NCBI RefSeq assembly: GCF_003201105.1
Contig: NZ_QICJ01000006.1
Span: forward strand, 62,001 to 126,000
DNA: 64,000 nucleotides
Reading direction: 5' to 3'
Source of the DNA: Dyella sp. AtDHG13
Lineage (GTDB): Bacteria; Pseudomonadota; Gammaproteobacteria; Xanthomonadales; Rhodanobacteraceae
In this document: positions 34,576 through 41,655 of the stretch, piece by piece
Numbering within the stretch: the stretch's first letter is position 1
Layout: the number at the start of each line of letters is the position of its first letter
Made by a program: the position numbers and the translations under genes
Notes under the pieces: model-generated
Told to the model about the DNA's origin: nothing
Seen by the model: the letters and a program-made list of their open reading frames with translations, nothing else
Databases searched by the model: none

Positions 34576-36525
34576 CTACTCAGTCTCCCCTCTGGCATTA
34601 CGTTCATCCTTGCGCATCTGGCTGATTGCGGCGATATCCGCTGCGTTTATGCTGCGATCGTCCACAAGTAGGCGCCGCAGCAGCGGCAAACGGTGGTAAT
34701 CGGTATTGCTCAATACATCGACGGCTTGGTCATACAGGTGAGCGCTAGCCAGATATTGGGCCTCCAGACGCGGGATGTTGGCGTCTGGATCATTCTGGTA
34801 AGTGGCCTCAAGTTCGTGTATGGCCATGTTAAGGTCGCCTTGGCTGACGGCCCAGAAGTGCCTCTGATAGTGAAGATAGCCGGTCGCGAAACGGTTATTA
34901 ACGTATAGTGGATTGGAAAGCAATGCGCTGGTGATGCTCAACCAAGCGTCGGATGTAAGTGCTGGGCACGAGCCTTGGGTTGCGGCCGCGCGTAGCGTTT
35001 CTATGCTTTCTAACCCGCTCTGGTCGAAACGCGCGGTGCGAAGGAGCACGATCAGTTTGTCCAGATCGTTCTGTGTAAGGTCGCCTTGAGCGCATTGAAC
35101 CAAAACGCGATCTTCTGCAAGCGAAGGGGTGTTCGGGTGTAGTTGAATAGCCTTATCCAACACTTGCCGGGTAGCGTCCAGCTGCCTGTGCTTGTACAAC
35201 CGCTCAGCGAGATACGTCTGCGCGCGCACTGAGTCTGGTTGGGTGTTGGCCCAGACCAGGGCAAGCCGGTCTTCGGATGCATACGCGCCTGCGCTCAGCG
35301 CCGTGGTAATACAGCACGCCATTAGCCAGATGCAGGAAGCCATATACAACATGCGTTGCTGTCGCCCTTGAGGCTGACGCGCAACGATCAGTGCCAGAGC
35401 CATCACGGGGCCGATCAGTGGCATGTAGTTGCGGTGCTCGAAATACAACTCCAGCATCACGGTGGAGCTTTCGAGCAACTGACCGCCGAGATACCAGAGT
35501 ACAGCCAGCGCAAAGAGTGGCCACCGTCGGTAGCTCGCCAAGGCAGCGATCAGCGCTCCGATCGTTGTCAGCAGTGCAGGTAGCGTGGACCAGGGTGAAA
35601 ACAGGCTACGTGATACCGGGTAACCGTCGTGATATAGGCCATATAGCCCGAATCTCGGTAGAAAAATCTTGCCAAGATAGTCGAGCAGAATGCGCGGCTC
35701 TGTCAGCAGACGCTGGCCTATCGTGAAATCTCGCGTGCCAGTGTGCTCCCACTCGCTAAAGAGTGTCCAAAGCAAGTAGCTTAATACAAACAGCACGGCA
35801 GGCCAGATCAACAGGCGCCGCAGCCAAGACAGTGTGGAGGGCAAACGTTGCACGTCTGTACGCAACAACGTAGCGTCAAGCACTAGCGCATAGATTGGTA
35901 GCAGGATCCCGTTTTCCTTGCTCAAGAAAGCCAGTCCCATGCATACACCTAAACCCAGTACCATCCATGCGCCGCGTTGCCATATAGGCTTTTGGCCCGC
36001 CAATAAGCCTCGCGTGTAGGCCAGAAGCCCAAGCAGCATGAACATGGCCATGAGCAAAGTCATGCGTTGCACCACCAGCACCACGCCCGAAAGCTGGATA
36101 GGATTGAGCAACCATGCTGCAGCAGCTATGCATGCAGTCAGGCAGGCGCGGCCCTCCAGGGAATCTGCCGTGAGCCGGCCAGACAGCCAATGATGCGAAA
36201 CACGTCGGACCAAGGCGAAGACCAGAGCACCATTCAGCAAGTGAATGCTCACGTTGATCAGGCGGAACGGGAACGGATGACTTGGCCACGAGGATTTCTG
36301 CAGCAGAAAACTCAGCATGGCCACCGGCCTGCCAGGGAAGCTGCGTGGCTGCGAAAGATAGATGCCTAAGTCGCGCCAGCTTGATACGTGATCGATACTG
36401 TCTAGCGCTGCTAGATTGGGAAAGTCGTCAAACAGAAAAGGGCCGTGCATGGCCGGCCAGTACAAAAGTGCGCAGACGAGTAAGGCGGCCGTTAGCCCGA
36501 GCAGGGCAAATATTCGGGCAGACAT
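34576..36525 (-). CDS. TMTC-like GT-C glycosyltransferase with TPR tail (paralogue 2)
   Basis: A 649-residue paralogue of the preceding entry, with the same membrane part and C-terminal TPR-like region. Matching motifs are GPFLFDDFPNLAAL, PGRPVAMLSFLL, NPIQLSGVVLVVQRMT, LSKENGILLPIYA, RDFTIGQRLLTEPR and YFEHRNYMP. The ATG at 36525 was chosen because AGGA lies 7 bases upstream; the frame is open to 36561. It begins 59 bases after the stop of the second pilin gene on the same strand, so pilin and transferase probably share the sigma-54 promoter at 37068-37083. Sequence divergence from paralogue 1 is large, which suggests different acceptors or sugars. Confidence 0.78.
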   Translation of the reverse strand: MSARIFALLGLTAALLVCALLYWPAMHGPFLFDDFPNLAALDSIDHVSSWRDLGIYLSQPRSFPGRPVAMLSFLLQKSSWPSHPFPFRLINVSIHLLNGALVFALVRRVSHHWLSGRLTADSLEGRACLTACIAAAAWLLNPIQLSGVVLVVQRMTLLMAMFMLLGLLAYTRGLLAGQKPIWQRGAWMVLGLGVCMGLAFLSKENGILLPIYALVLDATLLRTDVQRLPSTLSWLRRLLIWPAVLFVLSYLLWTLFSEWEHTGTRDFTIGQRLLTEPRILLDYLGKIFLPRFGLYGLYHDGYPVSRSLFSPWSTLPALLTTIGALIAALASYRRWPLFALAVLWYLGGQLLESSTVMLELYFEHRNYMPLIGPVMALALIVARQPQGRQQRMLYMASCIWLMACCITTALSAGAYASEDRLALVWANTQPDSVRAQTYLAERLYKHRQLDATRQVLDKAIQLHPNTPSLAEDRVLVQCAQGDLTQNDLDKLIVLLRTARFDQSGLESIETLRAAATQGSCPALTSDAWLSITSALLSNPLYVNNRFATGYLHYQRHFWAVSQGDLNMAIHELEATYQNDPDANIPRLEAQYLASAHLYDQAVDVLSNTDYHRLPLLRRLLVDDRSINAADIAAISQMRKDERNARGETE

Positions 36526-36584
36526 CAATAATCCTGGAAGATCGAAAGATGGCGTAGCCATCCAGACGCTATATCGGGCGCAGG

Positions 36585-37019
36585 CTACTGGCAGGTTTGG
36601 GGGAGGTAAACCGGATCTGCATCACTACTGCATTGCCAGCTTATGGCGCCGCCCGTGCTTCCCCCCATCGTGAGTATGACCTGTTTGCCCTGTAGCCTGG
36701 GTGCGACGGTATGGTTTCGCATAAAGGCTGTAATCACGCAACCCGCTCCGCTGTTGGAGATCTTGACGTTATCCACGTATTTGCCGTTATAGCTGGCGGC
36801 TGCGGCGAAACCGTTTGCTCCAAGCGTCGGGCAGCTCCCGGCTTGGGCGTAGTACGTGGAGACGTCGGTTTTGAGGCCATCGGTAAGAGTAAATGCCTCG
36901 CTCAATTGTGCCTTGGCCACTGAATTCTGATAGATCGTGATAGCTAATGCACTGAGAATTGCAATGATCGCCACCACGATCATTACCTCGATGAGCGTAA
37001 AGCCCTTTATGCGTTTCAT
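36585..37019 (-). CDS. Type IV pilin, divergent second copy
   Basis: A 144-residue prepilin. The leader MKRIKG is cut before Phe7; Glu5 of the mature protein is in [15 protein letters not shown]. The hydrophobic helix departs from its neighbour after residue 25 (LSALAITIYQNS, lacking the usual proline in this stretch). Four cysteines (SCPTLG, GCVITAF, SWQCSS and the final TCQ) can form the two disulfides of the D-region. It shares the CPTLG block and the YLPQxCQ end with the other pilin but little between. It lies directly upstream of a GT-C gene. Confidence 0.92.
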   Translation of the reverse strand: MKRIKGFTLIEVMIVVAIIAILSALAITIYQNSVAKAQLSEAFTLTDGLKTDVSTYYAQAGSCPTLGANGFAAAASYNGKYVDNVKISNSGAGCVITAFMRNHTVAPRLQGKQVILTMGGSTGGAISWQCSSDADPVYLPQTCQ

Positions 37020-37067
37020 TGCCTTCCCCCTTTAGGCAATCCAATCCTGGGTCGCATCGCTTGGCCA

Positions 37068-37083
37068 AGCAAACGGTACGCCA
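37068..37083 (-). promoter_or_regulatory. Sigma-54 promoter candidate for the second pilin gene
   Basis: The minus strand reads TGGCGTACCGTTTGCT, with GG and GC 10 bases apart and only one or two departures from TGGCAC-N5-TTGCT. It lies 50 bases before the pilin ATG and just downstream of a terminator, so this pilin has its own promoter. Confidence 0.72.
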
Positions 37084-37098
37084 ATTCTTTGCTGAGCT

Positions 37099-37130
37099 GA
37101 AAAAAAAGCCCCTCCGTAGAGGGGCTTTTT
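37099..37130 (-). terminator. Rho-independent terminator after the first pilin gene
   Basis: The stem AGCCCCTC-CGTA-GAGGGGCT is flanked by A and T runs on both sides. It lies 21 bases after the stop of the upstream pilin gene and isolates its transcript from the second pilin gene. Confidence 0.92.
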
Positions 37131-37150
37131 GAACGCGTACTAGACGGGCC

Positions 37151-37609
37151 TTACTGGCAAGCCTGTGGCAGGTACTTCACGTCGACGTTCGAAGTGCAAG
37201 CCCAGGTGAAGTTTCCACCAACGTTCGCACCCTTGAAGACCGCATTCTTGCCACCCTGCAGCGGGGTCGAAATCGAGCCCGCAGTGTTCTTGAAATTAAT
37301 CGTGATGTCGCAGGTGGGATTGGTGGCGGCGGTGCCGGCAGCCACCGCGGCAGAGGCCACGTACTTGCCCGCGTAGCTGACGCCAGTCGGGAAACCAGGC
37401 GTAGTGCCAAGCGTCGGGCACTGTCCAGCCTGAGTGTAGTACTCGGCAATCGCGGTCTTCATGCCGTCAGCGATGGTCTGCGACTCGGAAAACTGCGACT
37501 TGGTGATGTAGTTCTGGTACTGCGGGATGGCGATAGCCGCCAGGATCGCGATGATCGCAACCACGATCATCAGTTCGATCAGGGTAAAGCCCTTCTGCAC
37601 GTTCTTCAT
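37151..37609 (-). CDS. pilA: Major type IV pilin
   Basis: A 152-residue prepilin with leader MKNVQKG, cleaved before Phe8, and the canonical helix [20 protein letters not shown] with Glu5 of the mature protein. Four cysteines ([25 protein letters not shown]) define the D-region. It is the more typical of the two pilins and has a strong terminator directly after it and a sigma-54 promoter candidate upstream, as expected for an abundant major pilin. The C-terminus is glutamine, not serine, so PilO/TfpO-type C-terminal glycosylation is not expected; any glycan would be on internal Ser or Thr. Confidence 0.94.
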   Translation of the reverse strand: MKNVQKGFTLIELMIVVAIIAILAAIAIPQYQNYITKSQFSESQTIADGMKTAIAEYYTQAGQCPTLGTTPGFPTGVSYAGKYVASAAVAAGTAATNPTCDITINFKNTAGSISTPLQGGKNAVFKGANVGGNFTWACTSNVDVKYLPQACQ

Positions 37610-37731
37610 GGTGGTTCCTCTGTTTTGGTTAGCTAACCGGTAGTGCCCCCTGAGCCCCGGTCCCGTATCCCCCTAGGCGGGAACGGACCCCTCACGCGGT
37701 CTGGAACGACCAGGAAGCTCCCGGCATCTGC

Positions 37732-37747
37732 AGCATGTTCTATGCCA
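37732..37747 (-). promoter_or_regulatory. Sigma-54 promoter candidate for pilA
   Basis: The minus strand reads TGGCATAGAACATGCT, with TGGCA intact and GG to GC spacing of 10. It is 123 bases before the pilA ATG, leaving a leader of about 110 bases. RpoN with PilR drives major pilin genes in Pseudomonas and Xanthomonas. Confidence 0.65.
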
Positions 37748-38172
37748 CGTTTGCCATGTGGTGGTTACCCGCAGCGATGCGGGTGTGAGGATTGTGCATA
37801 GGGTCACGGGCCCCGACAACCGGATACGGCCTACGTTCTTGCAGGATTGTCGAGCATGTCTCGGTGCGCCTGGGCCGTCTGCTCTTGCAGGGCAATAAGT
37901 GACGCTGTGCGTCAGCAGATTTGTGAGACGCCCGTCTCGAAGTGCTCTGGTTGGTCACTCTTTCGGGCTCGGGCAGGCGGGGCGGGGAAGGTGTTTTCCC
38001 GGGATTTCGGCGGGAAGCACGTACTCGCGGCATCGCCAAATACCTCGGCGGCATGAGACTGGAACCGGCTCAAAACGCCCGTCTGGGCTCCGCCCTTGCC
38101 GCACCGTGCCTTGCGCCAGGCCCCTCGCGCCACTTACCGTCACCCCTTTCGCAACACCCAGGAAACCCACGC
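37748..38172. other. Intergenic gap between pilA and the S9 peptidase gene
   Basis: 425 bases between divergent genes. The part next to the sigma-54 site would be the place for PilR-type activator sites, but no repeated element was recognised. Frames that run through the gap towards the peptidase gene lack any family character. Nothing else is supported. Confidence 0.4.
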
Positions 38173-40257
38173 ATGAAACCCTTGTTTGTCGCGCTGGCGC
38201 TGGCGCTCGCGCTGGCCGGTACCTCCGCCGTGGCGGCCGAGGTCGAAAATCACGGTACCCATCCCTTTGGCATCCGCGATCTGGTGATGATGGATCGCGT
38301 CGGCGACCCGCAGCTGTCGCCGGATGGCCGCCAGGCGCTTTATACCGTGCGCGCCACCGATTACGCCGCGAACAAGGGCATCACGTCGATTTACGTGCTC
38401 GATCTCGCCAAAGGCGGTGCGCCGGTGAAGCTGGTGGAGAAGGCCTCCTCGCCGCGTTGGGCGCCGGATGGTTCGGCCGTTTACTACGTGGCCGAGAAGG
38501 ATGGCGTGTCGCAGCTGTGGCGTCGCCCGCTCGGGGCGTCGGCCGTCGCAGTGCAGGTGACGCATGCGCCGATCGATGTGGATGGCTACAAGCTCTCGCC
38601 GGATGGCAAGAAGGCGTTGCTCACCTTGGGCGTGTTCACCGATTGCGCGGATCTGGCCTGCACCAAGGAGCGCCTGGACGGCCGCGAGAAGGACAAGGCC
38701 TCGGGCACGGTGTACGACAAGCTGTTCGTGCGTCACTGGGATACCTGGGCGGACGGCCGCCGTGCGCAGCTTTTCATTACCGACCTGGATAACCCGTCCG
38801 AACAGCCAGTGCTGCTAACCCGCGGCATCGATGGTGACGTGCCGAGCAAGCCGTTCGGTGACGATGGCGAATTCAGCTTCTCGCCCGATGGCAAGACGGT
38901 GTATTTCGACGTGCGCATCGCGGGCAAGAGCGAGCCGTGGTCGACCAATTTCGATGTCTACAGCGTGCCGGCGGATGGTTCGGCGGCGCCGCGCAACCTG
39001 ACCGCCGACAACCCGGCGTGGGATGCCTCCCCGGTGCCGTCGCCGGATGGCAAGACGCTGTACTACCTCGCCATGAAAGTGCCGGTGTCCGAGGCCGATC
39101 GCTTCCGCATCATGGCGCTGGACCTGGCCAGCGGCGAGAAGCGTGAAGTGGCCCCGAACTGGGACCGCTCCGCTGGTGGCATGCAGGTGTCGGCGGACGG
39201 CAAGACGCTCTACGTCACGGCCGACGACAACGGCCAGCGCCCGCTGTTCGCCGTGGACGCTGCCAGCGGCATGGTCACCACGCTCGTCACGAATGGCGAA
39301 GTGGGCGGCTATTCGCTGGGCAAGTCCTCGCTGCTCGTGCAGCGCGATGACCTGAAGCGTTCGGCCGACCTGTACACGGCCGACCTGCAGGGCAAGGGGC
39401 TCAAGCAGGTCACGCACTACAACGCCGAGCGCCTCAAGAAGACGCAGATGGGCGAGCCGGAGTTCTTCACCTTCAAGGGCTGGAACAACGAGACGGTGCA
39501 GGGCTACGTGGTGAAGCCGGTGGGCTACAAGTCCGGCAAGAAGTATCCGGTGGCCTTCATCATTCACGGCGGTCCGCAGGGCGCGATGAACAACGCGTGG
39601 AGCTACCGCTGGAATCCGCAGACCTACGCGGGCCAGGGTTTCGCCGTGGTCACCATCAACTTCCACGGTTCCACCGGTTACGGCCAGGCGTTCACCGACT
39701 CGATCTCGGGCGACTGGGGCGGCAAGCCGCTGGAAGACCTCAAGGCCGGTTGGGCCGCGGCGCTGTCCAAGTACAGCTTCCTCGATGGCGATCGCGCCTG
39801 TGCACTGGGCGCCAGCTACGGCGGCTACATGATCTATTGGATCGCCGGCGTGTGGAACCAGCCATGGAAGTGCCTGGTCGACCATGACGGCGTGTTCGAC
39901 GCACGCGCCATGTACTACGACACCGAAGAACTCTGGTTCGAGGAGCGCGAGAACGGCGGCACGCAATACGAGCACCCGGAAAACTACGAGAAGTTCAACC
40001 CGATCAACCACGTCAAGGATTGGCGCGTGCCGATGCTCGTGATCCATTCGGCCAAGGACTTCCGCATTCCGGATACCCAGGGCCTGGGCGCGTTCACCGC
40101 GCTGCAGCGCCGCGGTATTCCCAGCAAGCTGCTGCACTTCCCGGATGAGAACCATTGGGTGCTCAAGCCGCAGAACAGCGTGCAGTGGCATGAGACGGTG
40201 AATGCGTGGCTGAAGGAGTGGACGGCGAAGGGTGGGGCTGCTTCGGGCTCCAAATAA
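38173..40257 (+). CDS. Secreted S9-family prolyl oligopeptidase-like peptidase
   Basis: A 694-residue serine peptidase. A signal peptide (1-22, ending V-A-A) is followed by a beta-propeller built of WD40-like/TolB-type repeats with recurrent SPDGK motifs (about 40-420). The alpha/beta-hydrolase domain has the nucleophile Ser548 in LGASYGGYMIYW, Asp629 in HSAKDFRIPD and His661 in PDENHWVL. It resembles the acylaminoacyl-peptidase/dipeptidyl-peptidase group common in Xanthomonadales and would trim peptides in the periplasm. The start MKPLFV at 38173 is fixed by the signal peptide. A strong terminator follows. Confidence 0.92.
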   Translation: MKPLFVALALALALAGTSAVAAEVENHGTHPFGIRDLVMMDRVGDPQLSPDGRQALYTVRATDYAANKGITSIYVLDLAKGGAPVKLVEKASSPRWAPDGSAVYYVAEKDGVSQLWRRPLGASAVAVQVTHAPIDVDGYKLSPDGKKALLTLGVFTDCADLACTKERLDGREKDKASGTVYDKLFVRHWDTWADGRRAQLFITDLDNPSEQPVLLTRGIDGDVPSKPFGDDGEFSFSPDGKTVYFDVRIAGKSEPWSTNFDVYSVPADGSAAPRNLTADNPAWDASPVPSPDGKTLYYLAMKVPVSEADRFRIMALDLASGEKREVAPNWDRSAGGMQVSADGKTLYVTADDNGQRPLFAVDAASGMVTTLVTNGEVGGYSLGKSSLLVQRDDLKRSADLYTADLQGKGLKQVTHYNAERLKKTQMGEPEFFTFKGWNNETVQGYVVKPVGYKSGKKYPVAFIIHGGPQGAMNNAWSYRWNPQTYAGQGFAVVTINFHGSTGYGQAFTDSISGDWGGKPLEDLKAGWAAALSKYSFLDGDRACALGASYGGYMIYWIAGVWNQPWKCLVDHDGVFDARAMYYDTEELWFEERENGGTQYEHPENYEKFNPINHVKDWRVPMLVIHSAKDFRIPDTQGLGAFTALQRRGIPSKLLHFPDENHWVLKPQNSVQWHETVNAWLKEWTAKGGAASGSK

Positions 40258-40276
40258 AGCCAGCTGAGTGGGTTTG

Positions 40277-40307
40277 AAAACGGCGGCCCTTGGGTCGCCG
40301 TTTTTTT
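40277..40307 (+). terminator. Rho-independent terminator of the S9 peptidase gene
   Basis: The stem AAAACGGCG/CGCCGTTTT with a 10-base loop ends in seven T residues, 20 bases after the stop codon. Confidence 0.9.
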
Positions 40308-40344
40308 GTGGCTCCGAACAAAATATTCGAGCGGTACCCTATTT

Positions 40345-40484
40345 CCTCACCGTCATTCCGGCGCAGGCCGGAATCCAGCGACCGCTTGGTCCGGTTTTCG
40401 CCGGAGAGCCAAATGCTTTGACGCCATGCGACAACCGATCACTTCCGTCACTGGATTCCGGCCTGCGCCGGAATGACGGTGAGG
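40345..40484. repeat. Dispersed palindromic repeat, full-length copy
   Basis: Two perfect 34-base arms, 40345-40378 and 40451-40484, are exact reverse complements around a 72-base centre. Each arm is itself a smaller palindrome (ATTCCGGCGCAGGCCGGAAT). It is the cleanest copy in the window and lies between the convergent ends of the S9 peptidase and corA genes. The outer motif AAATATTCGAGCGGTACCC just before the left arm matches that at 3285. Confidence 0.9.
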
Positions 40485-40517
40485 GGAGATAAACTTCGCA
40501 GGGCCGTGAACAGACGT

Positions 40518-41546
40518 CTAGAGCCAGCGATTGCGCTTGAGCGTGATATAGATCGTCACGACGATCGTAAGCACCAACCCGATAATCACCGGATACGCCC
40601 ACGGCTTGGCGAGCTCCGGCATATGCGTGAAGTTCATGCCATACCAGCTGGTAATCAGCGTGGGCGCAGCGAGCATCGCCGCGTAGCCGGCCAGGCGCTT
40701 CATCACTTCGTTCTGGCCGAAGGTGACCAGCGACAGGTTCACGTTGATCGCCGCCGCGAGCATTTCGCGCATGGCGCTGATGGACTCGTTGGCGCGGAAC
40801 ACGTGGTCGTACACGTCGCGGAAATAGGCGCGCAATTCGTCCGGAATCAGCTGCGGGTGCTGGCGTACCAGCTGGCTGATGATGTCCTGCATGGGCGCCA
40901 CGGCCAGTCGCAGCGTCATCAGGTCGCGCTGCATGTCGTACAGCCGGCGGATGGTGCTGCGCTTGAAGGTGTCGGAGAAGATGTCCTTCTCCAGTTCCTG
41001 CAGCTCTTCGCGGAAATCGCGCACGATGGGCAGCAGGTTGTCGACGATGAAATCGAGCACGCCGTACAGCCCATAGGCAGGCCCCAGGGCCAGCAATTCC
41101 GGCGTGTGTTCGCAGGTGCGCCGCGCCGGTGCGTAGGACAGCGAGGCGCCGTGGCGCACGGTCACCAGGTAGCGCGGGCCAAGGAACACGTGGGTTTCGC
41201 CGAAGGCGATGTGCCCGCTCACCAGCTGCGCTGTCTGCACGACGATAAAGAGCGAATCGCCGTAGGCTTCGATCTTGGTGCGCTGGTGGGCTTGCTGCGC
41301 GTCCTCGATCGCAAGATCGTGCAGGTCGAACTCTTCCTGCAGCTTTTCCAGCAGCGTCTCGTCCGGCTCGTGCAGGCCCACCCAGACGAAGGTGTCCGGT
41401 TGTTTCAGCACTTCGCTGATGTCGTCGACGCTGATATCGCCGGTGCGCTGCCCATCGAAGCGATAGGCGACGCAGTTGACGACCATGGAGGCAGAGGGGG
41501 GCGGGGTCGTCATGGATATGGTGCGGGAAGACGTCATGGTGTTCAT
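40518..41546 (-). CDS. corA: CorA-family magnesium/divalent cation transporter
   Basis: A 342-residue inner-membrane channel. A large cytoplasmic alpha/beta and coiled domain (1-280) is followed by two C-terminal helices with the selectivity motif YGMNFTHMPEL between them, and a basic end KRNRWL. It carries Mg2+, Co2+ or Ni2+ as a pentamer. Several ATGs are in frame; 41546 was chosen because AAGG lies about 6 bases upstream, while 41513 lacks a site. It is divergent from the acyltransferase gene. Confidence 0.92.
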   Translation of the reverse strand: MNTMTSSRTISMTTPPPSASMVVNCVAYRFDGQRTGDISVDDISEVLKQPDTFVWVGLHEPDETLLEKLQEEFDLHDLAIEDAQQAHQRTKIEAYGDSLFIVVQTAQLVSGHIAFGETHVFLGPRYLVTVRHGASLSYAPARRTCEHTPELLALGPAYGLYGVLDFIVDNLLPIVRDFREELQELEKDIFSDTFKRSTIRRLYDMQRDLMTLRLAVAPMQDIISQLVRQHPQLIPDELRAYFRDVYDHVFRANESISAMREMLAAAINVNLSLVTFGQNEVMKRLAGYAAMLAAPTLITSWYGMNFTHMPELAKPWAYPVIIGLVLTIVVTIYITLKRNRWL

Positions 41547-41655
41547 GATGGCCTTGACGGGAGCCCGGGCGCAATTGAAAAGTATGAGCGATCTTTGGTC
41601 GGGGGGCGTGCCGTCAGTACTGTTGGGTATTGAACGGGGCAGGGGATGACGTTTC

